Assembly: GCA_012955965.1 (NCBI GenBank)
Contig: JABBZI010000009.1
Location: 1 to 64,000, forward strand
Reading direction: 5' to 3'
DNA: 64,000 nucleotides
DNA from: Clostridioides difficile
Lineage (GTDB): Bacteria > Bacillota > Clostridia > Peptostreptococcales > Peptostreptococcaceae
The notes below the pieces were generated by a model. That model was not told where the DNA came from. It saw only the letters and a list, made by a program, of their open reading frames with translations, and ran no database searches. Numbering within the stretch: position 1 is the stretch's first letter; each line of letters begins with the position of its first letter. Shown piece by piece: positions 7,623 through 17,363 of the stretch. A program made the position numbers and the translations under genes.

Positions 7623-8639
7623 TCATTTCCATATAACCCTACTATCAATATCCCTAATCTCTTGACACCCAGTCAAAATCATAGTCTCACATAACTCATT
7701 CCTAACCTTCTCTATAAAAAACTCAACACCATCAAGACCACCACCAAAAGAAGCAGTAACAAAAGGTCTTCCCATCAAAACAGCATCAGCACCCAATCCA
7801 AGCATCTTAATTACATCAACACCAGTCCTAACACCACCATCAGCAAGTATTGTTATCTTTCCTTTTACAGCCTTAGCTATATCTGGAAGTACCTCACAAG
7901 TACCAGGAGTATAATCAAGTACTCTTCCTCCATGATTTGAAACAATAATAGCACTAGCACCAGACTCTACAGCCATCAAAGCATCATCCACAGTCATAAT
8001 TCCTTTTATAATAAAAGGTAATCTAGTTGACTCAACTAATTCTCTAATCTCACTAATCGTCTTAGGAGAAAAAGGATTCTCTTGAAGTTGATTATTAATC
8101 AATCCACAAGCATCAAGGTCTACACCAACTGCAAATGCACCTGCCTCTTCAGATAATCTAATTTTTTCTATTATCTTTGAATTTTTCCAAGGTTTTATAA
8201 ATACAATTCCATTTCCATCATTATCTTTTAATACATCTAAATTATTCAATAAAAAAGTATCCACATTGGTATCACCAACCATAGCATAAATTCCGGAATT
8301 AGAACAGCCTCTAACAACAGGTTCTATGTATTCTTTTTCAGAAACTTTACCTCCCATATTTAATATAGTACCTGATACAGGTGCAGCGAATATAGGGGAA
8401 CTCATTTTTCTACCAAACAATTCTATAGAAGTGTCTGGATTTGAAACATTATGTATTACTCTCATATTTATCTTTATTTTTTCTAGACTCTTTCTGTTTT
8501 CAATAAAAGATGAGCCACTTCCTTTGCCCCCCATGCCAGGAACATTTCCAGCACAAGCTAATCCATTACAAATTTTACAGACTTTGCATGTTCCATTAAA
8601 GTTCTCTCTAGCTGATTTTAACAATTCATTATAATTCAT
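7623..8639 (-). CDS. FMN-dependent alpha-hydroxy-acid oxidising protein
   Basis: This 338-residue TIM-barrel flavoprotein belongs to the lactate/glycolate oxidase-dehydrogenase family. The FMN/substrate motif SNHGGR appears near residue 234, followed by ITILADGGVRTGVDVIKML and LGADAVLMGRPF, the phosphate-binding end of the barrel. The active-site Lys is in PFIIKGIMTVDDAL. An unusual N-terminal cluster CKVCKICNGLACAG (four Cys) is present, as in clostridial members of the family. In a strict anaerobe it most likely works as a dehydrogenase rather than an oxygen-using oxidase. RBS GGAGAG before the ATG on the minus strand. The substrate cannot be told. Confidence 0.85.
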   Translation of the reverse strand: MNYNELLKSARENFNGTCKVCKICNGLACAGNVPGMGGKGSGSSFIENRKSLEKIKINMRVIHNVSNPDTSIELFGRKMSSPIFAAPVSGTILNMGGKVSEKEYIEPVVRGCSNSGIYAMVGDTNVDTFLLNNLDVLKDNDGNGIVFIKPWKNSKIIEKIRLSEEAGAFAVGVDLDACGLINNQLQENPFSPKTISEIRELVESTRLPFIIKGIMTVDDALMAVESGASAIIVSNHGGRVLDYTPGTCEVLPDIAKAVKGKITILADGGVRTGVDVIKMLGLGADAVLMGRPFVTASFGGGLDGVEFFIEKVRNELCETMILTGCQEIRDIDSRVIWK

Positions 8640-8855
8640 ATAAAAACTCTCCTTTTCATAATATTAAAATTGAGTAGTACTATACTGAAAATATCTTGAT
8701 TGTAAGTGTAGAAATGATATTATGATGAGTTAAACTAGATAATACATATTAGATATTTTTTATCGTTGTAGATACTTAAAGTATAACATATGAACTAAGT
8801 TAATTGTAGAAAAATAAATGGCGTTTATTCAAGTATACGTTTTGAAAAAATTTAA

Positions 8856-8899
8856 AAGGACTATATATAGATTTCTTTGAAAATCTATATATAGTCCTT
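8856..8899 (-). terminator. Strong hairpin terminator
   Basis: A perfect 19-bp stem (AAGGACTATATATAGATTT and its complement) with a six-base loop, followed on the minus strand by TTAAATTTTTT. It closes the small minus-strand gene to its right and insulates the oxidase gene. Apart from this the 335-bp gap 8640-8974 shows nothing else I can name. Confidence 0.75.
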
Positions 8900-8974
8900 A
8901 AATTTATGTCAATTCTTTTTTTATTAATGAATATATAATATAGAATACAATATACAAAAAAGTTTCTCAAAATG

Positions 8975-9157
8975 CTACGCTAATCCCCATTTACAGAGCA
9001 ACATCATTATACTGTGTAAATTTGAATCAACAATATTTTCTCCATATCTAACCATAAAATCATCTAACTGTGTGTCAATAAAAGAATAATATCCACTTAT
9101 ACTATCAATGTAGGCAGTCATTAAGTGTATACATTCATCACTTTTATCTTTATACAT
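8975..9157 (-). CDS. Small protein of 60 residues, unknown function
   Basis: The ORF encodes an acidic 60-residue peptide starting MYKDKSDECIHLMTAYIDS and ending LLCKWGLA. Its ATG is preceded by AGGGGGAGATATAT, a good clostridial RBS, and a strong terminator lies 75 bp beyond its stop; both support a real gene. There is no signal peptide or clear membrane segment. I recognise no family. It is monocistronic. Confidence 0.5.
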   Translation of the reverse strand: MYKDKSDECIHLMTAYIDSISGYYSFIDTQLDDFMVRYGENIVDSNLHSIMMLLCKWGLA

Positions 9158-9474
9158 ATATATCTCCCCCTATATACAATATATAAATTTAGATACTAAA
9201 TTGTATCATATAAAATATTTGAGCATGTCATATCTATCAAGTTCTATATTTATATCCTTATATTAATGGCTAAAGTGAGTTTTGACAATAGGTTTTGAAA
9301 AACTGGATATTTAAAGCGTAAACTTGGATTTTAGGGTAATTAATTAATGTAAATGTATGGCGATATATGTATACACGATTTAATTAATTGGAGATATTAT
9401 AAACAATTACTTTTATTAAGGTTATTTAAGTGGTAGAATAACTTGGAGATTAATAATTACAAGGAGGATATAAT
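9158..9474. other. Intergenic region, nothing recognised
   Basis: 317 bp of AT-rich sequence between a minus-strand small gene and a plus-strand gene, so promoters for both must lie here. No riboswitch, repeat or hairpin stands out. Confidence 0.5.
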
Positions 9475-9894
9475 ATGAGTTTATACAAGTTTATATATGA
9501 TGATAAGGAATATTTGTTAAAAGAAGAGAATTGTAGTGCTTTAATAAATGATGAAGAAAATCCAATTCAAGGAATAACTATTTCAAAAATAATTGATATA
9601 CTTAATGAAACAGAAGAGGTTGATTTTGACATAGAATATTATCAAGAAGCATGTCCATTATGTTTAGAAGGAGTTAAAGAAAAGAAAAAATTCTTTCCTT
9701 TCTTAGAATATCATTTTTATATTTTCAGTAAAGATGGGAAATATGTAATAAGTAACATATCTAGTGACTATAAAGGATTATCTTTTAATAAATTATCAAG
9801 AGCAAATAAAGTTGATAATAGTTATATTGTGAGTATGATAATTTGCGAAAATTGTCAAGATTATATAGTTCAGGTAGAAAATTGTATAGTTTAA
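9475..9894 (+). CDS. Hypothetical protein with two CxxC pairs
   Basis: This 139-residue protein has no signal peptide or membrane helix. CPLC (about residues 60-63) and CENC (about 123-126) make a likely four-Cys zinc site holding the two ends of the domain together. The start is well supported by AAGGAGGATATA before the ATG. I recognise no family. It stands alone, with a hairpin 10 bp downstream. Confidence 0.65.
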   Translation: MSLYKFIYDDKEYLLKEENCSALINDEENPIQGITISKIIDILNETEEVDFDIEYYQEACPLCLEGVKEKKKFFPFLEYHFYIFSKDGKYVISNISSDYKGLSFNKLSRANKVDNSYIVSMIICENCQDYIVQVENCIV

Positions 9895-9904
9895 TATAAA
9901 GTAT

Positions 9905-9948
9905 GTCTTAATTTAGGAGAAATTTCTAAATTGAGACACCGACTTTTT
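9905..9948 (+). terminator. Probable terminator hairpin
   Basis: GTCTTAATTTAG pairs with CTAAATTGAGAC around a nine-base loop. The T run (TTTTTT) begins six bases after the stem, so termination may be weak. Confidence 0.5.
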
Positions 9949-10024
9949 TATCAAATAGTATGGAAAATTACTAAATTTATGAGATAATGTAAGTCGGAGG
10001 TGAGTTACAATATATATTAAATGT

Positions 10025-11866
10025 TTGGAAGAGATAGATGATACAATTTTAGATTTAATGTTTAGGTTAACATTGAATGAAAGATTATTGAATAATAATG
10101 ATTTTATTGAAAATAACATTGATATAGTAAAGAATTCAATCGATTGCTATAAAATTGAACAAAACAGTTTGATGTTATTAAAATTAAATTTTTTGCTGGC
10201 TTTATTATATGGTATTCAAGGGCTTAGTGAAAAAATGAAAGAGTATATTTTGATTTCCTATAAATATATTGATAAATACTTACCTGAAGATTATAAATTT
10301 CTAGCAAGATTTTATTCACAAATAGCTATTCTAAGTTTAAAAAATGAAAATATAAAAAATGCAAATTTGCATATAGATAAATTTAAAGTTATTTGTAATG
10401 ATAATAATTGTTTAGTTGAAGATATTATTTTTAAAGCACAACTTATTTATATTAAGGCAAGTAAGTGCATAGAATCTTCTATAATAATTAAAGAAATAGA
10501 AGATTTATATATAAAGGTAAAAGAAATTAACGATTTTAATTGTAAAAAAATATATTTTTTTATTGTTGGTAAAATATATTTTTTGTTTTTAGATGATGCT
10601 ATAGTTGCTAAAGTAAATTTTTTGAAAGCAAGAAAATATGCAGATTTATTGAAAGATATGGGAGTATCTTCATTATGTAATATAAAAATAGGTGAATGTG
10701 AGTGTTCATTTGAAAATTATGAAGGTTCGATAGAATATTTTAATGAAGTAATAAGTAATAAGAAATATATAAATGTAGATACCATACAAAAATATAGAGC
10801 ATCAAACAATATAACTAAAATATTAATAAAAACTAAAAGCTATTCTGAGGCGATAAATAATTTAGCAAAATCTGAAGTGTACTTGGAAAAAATTAAAAAT
10901 AATAGTTTAAAAGAATTTGAGAAATTTGGATTATTTATAAATTTAGCTATGTATTATGCGAAAAGTAATGAAAGCTCATTTGAACAATCAATTTGTTATT
11001 TAGATAGGGCTAAAGATATGTTAAGTATTATAAAAAACGAAGAAGAATATATATTGTATGATTTGGAGGTAATTTATCATCAAGTAAAGGTATATTATAG
11101 TTTTGGGGATTATAATAATGCATTAGAGACAAGTAAAAAACTACTTGAGAAATCTAAAAATGCTAAAAATTATAATTATGTAAGACTAGCCTATAAGAAT
11201 ATATATATGTGTTTTGAAATGATTCAGGATTATGAAATGAGTATGAAATACTTTAAAATGTATTATGAGTTAAAAATGATGTATGTAAAAGCTAGAAATA
11301 GAAATTATATAGATTCTTTAAATTATAGGCACGAATATGTTGAAAAAGAAATAAATAACATGAGAAAAGTAAAGATTGATTTAGATAAGAAAAAATATAT
11401 TGACCATTTGACAAGTGCGTATAATAGAGTTTTTCTAAATAATTTTTTAGAAGGACAAGAAGTTAGCGAATATAGTACTGCATTCATGATAGATGTAGAT
11501 TACTTTAAAGACTACAATGATACCTATGGACATTATAATGGAGATATTGCTCTTAAAAATATAACTACAATAATAAAAAAATATCTAAAAAAAGACATGC
11601 TTATGATAAGGTATGGTGGAGAAGAATTTTTAATACTATCTATATGTAAAGATTATAAAAAAAGTAAAATATTTGGAAGAAAGTTATGTAGAATTGTAAA
11701 AAAATCTTTAAACAATAATTTAACGGTTAGTATTGGTATTGATACCTGCAAAAATAGTAGTATAGATATAAGTGAGATAATTGGAAATGCGGATAAGGCC
11801 TTGTATAAAGCCAAACAAAGTGGTAGAAATAGATGTTTGCATTATCATGATTTTAAGAATTTTTAA
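10025..11866 (+). CDS. TPR-repeat diguanylate cyclase (GGDEF), copy 1
   Basis: About 440 residues of helical TPR-like repeats are followed by a GGDEF domain (about 455-613). The domain has DHLTSAYNR, IDVDYFKDYNDTYGHYNGD and the active-site loop RYGGEEF, so it should make cyclic di-GMP from two GTP. No membrane segment is seen; a cytoplasmic protein that senses through TPR contacts is likely. The start is uncertain. A strong RBS (GGAGGTGAG) at 9996-10004 lies 20 bp before the first TTG, and the upstream codons read IYIKCLEEI, which resembles [10 protein letters not shown] at the start of the next gene. Initiation at a rare ATT (10016) or ATA codon is possible. It forms a tandem pair with the next gene. 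Confidence 0.85.
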   Translation: MEEIDDTILDLMFRLTLNERLLNNNDFIENNIDIVKNSIDCYKIEQNSLMLLKLNFLLALLYGIQGLSEKMKEYILISYKYIDKYLPEDYKFLARFYSQIAILSLKNENIKNANLHIDKFKVICNDNNCLVEDIIFKAQLIYIKASKCIESSIIIKEIEDLYIKVKEINDFNCKKIYFFIVGKIYFLFLDDAIVAKVNFLKARKYADLLKDMGVSSLCNIKIGECECSFENYEGSIEYFNEVISNKKYINVDTIQKYRASNNITKILIKTKSYSEAINNLAKSEVYLEKIKNNSLKEFEKFGLFINLAMYYAKSNESSFEQSICYLDRAKDMLSIIKNEEEYILYDLEVIYHQVKVYYSFGDYNNALETSKKLLEKSKNAKNYNYVRLAYKNIYMCFEMIQDYEMSMKYFKMYYELKMMYVKARNRNYIDSLNYRHEYVEKEINNMRKVKIDLDKKKYIDHLTSAYNRVFLNNFLEGQEVSEYSTAFMIDVDYFKDYNDTYGHYNGDIALKNITTIIKKYLKKDMLMIRYGGEEFLILSICKDYKKSKIFGRKLCRIVKKSLNNNLTVSIGIDTCKNSSIDISEIIGNADKALYKAKQSGRNRCLHYHDFKNF

Positions 11867-11892
11867 CTATTTAAATAGGATTGGTGATTTAC

Positions 11893-13779
11893 TTGAAAGG
11901 ATGTTTAATAGAAGATTTAAAGAGAAATATAAAAAAGATAGAATATGATATGTTGACTAAATTCTATCTAAATTTAACAGATTTAAACTACATCTTGGAT
12001 TATCACAAAGAACTTTTAAATACAAAAATAGAAGTTAAGAATAAAGTTTATACTTTATATTTAATTAGCCTTATAAACTATATAAAAAAAGATAGAGAAG
12101 CATCATACAGATATCTGCTAGATTCATTAAAAGATATTAAAAAATTGCCTTCAAAAGAGAATGCAGAGATAATATCTAAGATTTATATTTATCTTACACT
12201 ATCAGCTATTTCTATAAGAAAATATGATAAAGCAAATAACTTTTATTTTTTAGCAAAAAAAAGCATAAAACAATACCACTTAAACGAATTGTTAGTCTTA
12301 TTTAATATGAATTTATGTGTAGAAATAAGTGCATTATATAAGACTAAAACGGACGTAATATCTTTAGTGGAAGAAGTATCTTTTTTTAAAAATTTAAAAA
12401 ATAAAGTTCTTGTAAGTAGAGCAAATTATATATTTGGAAGAGTTTATCTGTATTTATTTAATAACTTTATAAAAAGTATGGAGTACCTAATTGAATGTTT
12501 AAGGTTAGCTCAAGAAAATAACTTGTATTCCATAGAAGCTTTCTGCAAATGTATAATAAGCTTGTGTTATTTAGAAAGTGGAAATAATATAGAAGCCATA
12601 AAATACATAAAAAATGTACTAGATGTCGCACACAATAATAATTCAATATCATTAACTGAAAGAGTAGCCATAAAAATAGACCTTATATGGGCCTATTTAA
12701 AGGAAGATATGAATAAAGAAGCAGAAGATGTTCTAGTGAAAGCTATAAAATTGATGAAAGTTGTTGAAGGTGTATATAAGGATTATTTATACTCATTTAT
12801 ATTTTTGTATTCAGCTGAAATTGAGTTAAAGAAAAGTAATTGCAACTTTGAAAAGGTAAACGCATATTTGATTTTATCAAAAAATATATATAAAAGCTTT
12901 GGAGATGTTTTTATATATAATTCTAAACTAGATTATATATATAAGTTGTATGGAGATTTATATATAAAATTTGGTAATATAGATGAAGGTATAAGTTGTT
13001 ATCTAAAAGGCTTAAATTTGGTCAAAAAGAGTTCATTAAACCCTAAAAAAATGTCTATATTTTATGGGCTAATAGCAAATGGATATGAACTAAAAAAAGA
13101 TTTTAAACTGGCAATTGAGTATTATAAAAGTATGGATTGGTACTCTGATAAATGGGAAAAAAATAATTCCTATAAAACATCCCAAGGAATTCATAAACAA
13201 TATGAACTTAGACAAAAACAAGAAAGTTTAAGAGCACTTGTAGATAATAATAAAAAATTAGAAAATGATATTTTAAAAGATGGACTTACTAAACTATATA
13301 ATAGAAGATATTTAGAAGAACAATTAGATTCATTTAATGGAACTAGAGAAAAAAATATGGTTGCAATATTGGTAGATATAGATTACTTTAAGAGTTACAA
13401 TGATAACTACGGTCATCTAGCAGGAGATAAAGTTATAATTAAGGTAACTGATATTATAAGAAATGTGTTTATAGACATTACTGAACACATAATTAGATAT
13501 GGAGGCGAAGAAATTTTAATATTAGTGGATTCTATAAAATCTGTAAATGCTGAAGAAATTGATAATATAGAATTATACATTAAAAGAGTATTTAAACTTC
13601 TTGAATTTGAAGGCATTGAACATATGTATTCTAAAGTAAAAAATTACATAACTATAAGTGCTGGAGTAAGTATAAAAAGGTGTCATGCCAGAAAAGATGC
13701 TGAATTATTAATTGAAGATGCAGATAAAAACCTATATAAATCAAAAAAAGCAGGTAGAAATCAATACATTATAATTTAA
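11893..13779 (+). CDS. TPR-repeat GGDEF protein, copy 2
   Basis: This 628-residue paralog of the gene 26 bp upstream has the same architecture: about 450 residues of TPR-like helices, a short coiled coil and a GGDEF domain ([35 protein letters not shown]). Its active-site loop is RYGGEEI, with Ile in place of the final Phe of GG(D/E)EF. The four residues that matter most for catalysis are kept, so activity is possible but not assured. TTG at 11893 is the best start because GGTGAT lies just before it. A sigma-54 activator follows only 16 bp downstream, so the three may be co-transcribed. Confidence 0.83.
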   Translation: MKGCLIEDLKRNIKKIEYDMLTKFYLNLTDLNYILDYHKELLNTKIEVKNKVYTLYLISLINYIKKDREASYRYLLDSLKDIKKLPSKENAEIISKIYIYLTLSAISIRKYDKANNFYFLAKKSIKQYHLNELLVLFNMNLCVEISALYKTKTDVISLVEEVSFFKNLKNKVLVSRANYIFGRVYLYLFNNFIKSMEYLIECLRLAQENNLYSIEAFCKCIISLCYLESGNNIEAIKYIKNVLDVAHNNNSISLTERVAIKIDLIWAYLKEDMNKEAEDVLVKAIKLMKVVEGVYKDYLYSFIFLYSAEIELKKSNCNFEKVNAYLILSKNIYKSFGDVFIYNSKLDYIYKLYGDLYIKFGNIDEGISCYLKGLNLVKKSSLNPKKMSIFYGLIANGYELKKDFKLAIEYYKSMDWYSDKWEKNNSYKTSQGIHKQYELRQKQESLRALVDNNKKLENDILKDGLTKLYNRRYLEEQLDSFNGTREKNMVAILVDIDYFKSYNDNYGHLAGDKVIIKVTDIIRNVFIDITEHIIRYGGEEILILVDSIKSVNAEEIDNIELYIKRVFKLLEFEGIEHMYSKVKNYITISAGVSIKRCHARKDAELLIEDADKNLYKSKKAGRNQYIII

Positions 13780-13795
13780 AATTGAGGTGATTTTG

Positions 13796-15787
13796 TTGCG
13801 AAAAAAAATAGGAATTATAGCCTCTGATATTGAATTAAAAGAAAGAATAGAAGAATTATATAGAGAAGATGTAGCAAATGGAACTATTATAATCGACATA
13901 CTTAATTTAGACTTAATGGAAAATCAAGGACGTATACTTGTTGAAAAAGGTGCCCAAGCTATAATTGGTAGAGGTGGAGGTTATAGTTTAGTAATAGATA
14001 CAGTAAATGTACCTGTTATACCAATGAACATGAAATCGACTGACCTCTTAAGAGCAATAGAAATAGCAAAGCGATATTCTAAAAAAGTAGTATTGATTCT
14101 TGGAGATAATGAAGTTTCTTTTGATTATGTTGGATGGAGAAATGTAATAAGTACTGAGATAACTGAGGAATGGTTTGAATCTAAGTATGAGATAAGAAGT
14201 ACGGTTGTAAAATATATAGACCAAAAAGATGAAGTTGTAATAGTAGGTGGAGGTCTAGCTTGTTCTTTTGCAAGGCAATATGGCATTGATAGTGTATTTG
14301 CAACTGCTAGTGACGAATCTATAAGAGAAGCAGTTGAGTATTGTAAGAAATTATTAGATACATTAGGTGAAGAAAAATTTAATAACGAAGTTTTGCGAAA
14401 TATACTTGATGGTATAAAAGATGGAGTAATAGCGATTGATAATAATGGTAGTATAATTTTATACAATGAAAGTGCAAAAAACATGCTTAAAGTAGAGAGA
14501 AAATGTGCACTCAATAAATATATACTAGATGTATTTCCAAAAATGGAGTGGATGTTAGACTGTTTACATGAAAAAAATGATGTAGAAGATAGAAAGATAA
14601 GAAATATAAATAATTTAATTGTTAATACTAGAACGACATTGATAAAAGTGGATAATAGTACTTATGGAGTTTTAGGAATAATACAAGATATAACTAAACT
14701 ACAAAACCTAGAAAGAAAAATAAGGTTTGATTTAAATCAAAAAGGCCTTTATGCTAGATATACTTTTGATGATTTTTTATTTAAAGATAAATTAACTAAA
14801 GAATTTATTGAAGAAGCTAAAAAAATTGGAAAAAGTGATTATACAACTTTACTATATGGAGAAAGTGGGTCTGGTAAAGAAATTATAGCTCATAGCATAC
14901 ATAATATAAGTAGAAGGAAAGATAGACCTTTTGTTGCAATAAACTGTGCTACTATAGCAGAGAATTTGCTTGAAAGTGAACTTTTTGGATATGAAGAAGG
15001 TGCATTTACTGGTGCTAGAAAAGGTGGAAAAAGAGGGCTATTTGAACTTGCACATGGAGGGACACTTTTTTTGGATGAAATAAATAGTCTATCTTTTAAT
15101 ATTCAGACAAAACTATTAAGAGTAATAGAAGAACGCCAAATAATGAGAATTGGCTCTGACTATATAATACCTTTAGATATAAGAATCATAGCAGCAACAA
15201 ATGAATCATTAACTGAGAAAATAGTTATGGGTACATTTAGAGCAGACTTATTTTATAGATTAAGTAGTTTGGAGATAAATATTCCTCCTCTAAGAGATAG
15301 AAGGGAAGATATAATTCCATTGTTCAATAACTTTGTAAATGAAGTATTAAAGGATGATGGTCTTAATGGAATAAATAGCATAGATGAAAACTTTGTTTTA
15401 ACTAAAGATGAAATTGATAAGTTGTATAATTATAGTTGGCCTGGAAATGTGAGAGAATTAAAAACAATAGCCCAAAAATATGTTGTAACAGGGAAAATTA
15501 AATTGATAAAAGAACGAGATTTTAAAACTCAAAAGGTAGCATCTAGTTCTGAAATAGACAAATTTAATTCTGAAACGACAGCCAGTGTTGAAATTCAAGA
15601 GGAAGTTGTAGATATAAGTAAGATAAATGATGGTAAGGTATGTATAGATATAAAAGAGGTAAATAAGTATGTTGAAGAAAAAATAATCAGCATGCTCTTC
15701 GCTCAGGGATTGTCTAAAAATGAAGTAGCACAAGTCCTTGGAATAAGTAGGACATCTTTATGGAAAAAGTATAACAAAAATATATAA
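13796..15787 (+). CDS. Sigma-54-dependent activator (PrpR-N, PAS, AAA+, HTH)
   Basis: This 663-residue enhancer-binding protein has a PrpR-type N-terminal sensor (about residues 1-180), a PAS domain (about 200-305), the AAA+ sigma-54 interaction domain (about 325-560) with Walker A GESGSGKE, the sigma-54 contact loop GAFTGA, Walker [10 protein letters not shown] and the R-finger region, and a Fis-type HTH at the end ([19 protein letters not shown]). The start is TTG at 13796, spaced from GAGGTGA. The PrpR-N domain senses small acids or acyl-CoAs in related regulators. A consensus -24/-12 promoter lies 200 bp downstream before the aminotransferase-iorAB-buk operon, the obvious target. No receiver domain. 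Confidence 0.92.
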   Translation: MRKKIGIIASDIELKERIEELYREDVANGTIIIDILNLDLMENQGRILVEKGAQAIIGRGGGYSLVIDTVNVPVIPMNMKSTDLLRAIEIAKRYSKKVVLILGDNEVSFDYVGWRNVISTEITEEWFESKYEIRSTVVKYIDQKDEVVIVGGGLACSFARQYGIDSVFATASDESIREAVEYCKKLLDTLGEEKFNNEVLRNILDGIKDGVIAIDNNGSIILYNESAKNMLKVERKCALNKYILDVFPKMEWMLDCLHEKNDVEDRKIRNINNLIVNTRTTLIKVDNSTYGVLGIIQDITKLQNLERKIRFDLNQKGLYARYTFDDFLFKDKLTKEFIEEAKKIGKSDYTTLLYGESGSGKEIIAHSIHNISRRKDRPFVAINCATIAENLLESELFGYEEGAFTGARKGGKRGLFELAHGGTLFLDEINSLSFNIQTKLLRVIEERQIMRIGSDYIIPLDIRIIAATNESLTEKIVMGTFRADLFYRLSSLEINIPPLRDRREDIIPLFNNFVNEVLKDDGLNGINSIDENFVLTKDEIDKLYNYSWPGNVRELKTIAQKYVVTGKIKLIKERDFKTQKVASSSEIDKFNSETTASVEIQEEVVDISKINDGKVCIDIKEVNKYVEEKIISMLFAQGLSKNEVAQVLGISRTSLWKKYNKNI

Positions 15788-15805
15788 ATACATATAGATT
15801 ATTTT

Positions 15806-15863
15806 AAAAGTAATGTTAATTTTTTAAAACAAGTGTTAAAAAAAATTAACATTACTTTTTTGC
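15806..15863 (+). terminator. Terminator hairpin after the sigma-54 activator
   Basis: AAAAGTAATGTTAATTTTT pairs with AAAAATTAACATTACTTTT and is followed by more Ts. The dyad could also serve as an activator-binding site for the promoter 130 bp downstream, but the T run favours a terminator. Confidence 0.75.
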
Positions 15864-15983
15864 AAATTTTTATTTTTTTAGACAAGCATATATATTTATA
15901 AGAAAAATAACTAAAATACTTAATTTAATAATGAAAAAAATCAGAATTCTAAACAAAAGTAGTTTTACATAAAGTAAAATTTG

Positions 15984-16001
15984 TTGGCATGCTAATTGCT
16001 T
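15984..16001 (+). promoter_or_regulatory. Sigma-54 (-24/-12) promoter
   Basis: TTGGCATGCTAATTGCTT has GG (15986-15987) and GC (15998-15999) exactly ten bases apart, matching TGGCAC-N5-TTGCW closely. It lies about 45 bp before the aminotransferase start, directly downstream of a sigma-54 activator gene. Confidence 0.88.
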
Positions 16002-16043
16002 AATATATAATGTAAGAGTAAATACAATTTTAGGGGTGATGGT

Positions 16044-17303
16044 ATGAGTCAAAGTATGGTTGGTAAGCATGCAATGTGGCCAAAAGAAAATGATGTTATA
16101 TTTAGCATATCTGGTAGAGCTCAAGCAGCAGAGAAGGCTTTAGGCATTGATAATGTAATAAATGCAACAATAGGCGCTCTAATGGATGATTCAGGAAAAT
16201 TAATAACAATGAAAACTGTATATGAAGAATATAAGGCATTAGATAACTGTGAGATAGGTGCATATGCAGCTCTTGAAGGTCAACCAGATTACTTAGAAGC
16301 AGTTAAAAAAGTATTTTTCAGAGATTACTTACCAGAAGGACATATAAGAGTATTAGCTTCACCAGGAGGAAGTGGTGCAATAAAATTGGCTGTATGGAAT
16401 TATACTAATGAAGGTGACGAGGTTTTAACATCTGATTGGTTTTGGAGTCCATATGTAAGTATAGCTGAAGAAGCTAATAGAAAGGTAGTAAACTATCAAT
16501 TGTTTGATGAAAATAGAAGATTTAATTTTGAGTCATTCAAAGAAAATTTTGTAAATATAGCAGAAAAACAAGATAGAGTTTTTACAATCATAAATACACC
16601 AGCTCACAATCCAACTGGATATAGTGTTGCAGATGATGAATGGGATAAAATATTAGACTTATCAAAAGAAATTGCAAAAGATAAAGATAAAAAGATAATA
16701 TTTTTCGTAGATTCAGCATATATTGACTTTGCAGGTGATGATGATGTATGTAGAAAGTTTTTTAAGAAATTTTCAAATCTTCCTGAAAACGTTCTCGTAT
16801 TAGTTGGATTTAGTATGTCAAAAGGATTTACTGCTTATGGTATGAGGATGGGAGCTATAATTTGTATATCTTCAAGTGAAGATGTAGCTGAAGAGTTCCA
16901 TTACTCATGTGTTCATTCATGTAGAGCAAACTGGTCAAATTGTAATAGAAGTGCCATGGCAGTTTTATCTAATATTGTAAATGACCCTAAAAAATTCAAA
17001 GAATATGAAGATGAAAAAGATGTATATAAGAAAATGCTAACTAGAAGAGCAGATGTATTTGTAAAAGAAGCTGAAAGAGTAGGCTTAGAAATTCTTCCAT
17101 ATATAGCAGGATTCTTTGTAAGTATACCATGTGATAATCCAAGAGAAGTATGTGAAGAATTGACTAAACATAATCTATTTGCAGTTCCATTAAAGATGGG
17201 CTTAAGATTTGCAGTTTGTGCAGTTTCAGAGGAAAAATGTAAGAAAGCACCAAGTATTATAAAAGAAGCACTTGAAAGTTTAGAAGTAAAAATAAATAAT
17301 TAA
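16044..17303 (+). CDS. PLP-dependent class I/II aminotransferase
   Basis: This 419-residue fold-type I aminotransferase has the Lys that forms the Schiff base in LVGFSMSKGFTAYGMRMG (Lys near residue 259), a substrate-binding NTPAHNPTGYS (about 188-198) and FFVDSAYIDFAG with the PLP-pyridine Asp. It opens a sigma-54-controlled operon with indolepyruvate oxidoreductase and butyrate kinase, so it probably turns an aromatic or branched amino acid into its 2-keto acid. RBS AGGGGTGATGGT. Which amino acid cannot be read from the sequence; tyrosine/phenylalanine/tryptophan or aspartate-type substrates remain open. Confidence 0.87.
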   Translation: MSQSMVGKHAMWPKENDVIFSISGRAQAAEKALGIDNVINATIGALMDDSGKLITMKTVYEEYKALDNCEIGAYAALEGQPDYLEAVKKVFFRDYLPEGHIRVLASPGGSGAIKLAVWNYTNEGDEVLTSDWFWSPYVSIAEEANRKVVNYQLFDENRRFNFESFKENFVNIAEKQDRVFTIINTPAHNPTGYSVADDEWDKILDLSKEIAKDKDKKIIFFVDSAYIDFAGDDDVCRKFFKKFSNLPENVLVLVGFSMSKGFTAYGMRMGAIICISSSEDVAEEFHYSCVHSCRANWSNCNRSAMAVLSNIVNDPKKFKEYEDEKDVYKKMLTRRADVFVKEAERVGLEILPYIAGFFVSIPCDNPREVCEELTKHNLFAVPLKMGLRFAVCAVSEEKCKKAPSIIKEALESLEVKINN

Positions 17304-17363
17304 TTTCATTGAACAAATTGGGTGGACTATGAATTTAATAATTGTAGATGGAGGGAATTTTAT

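Noticed and set aside
7623-8639. Plus-strand ORF of 102 codons at 8326-8634
   Set aside because: It is the complement of the FMN enzyme gene and has no family resemblance or RBS.
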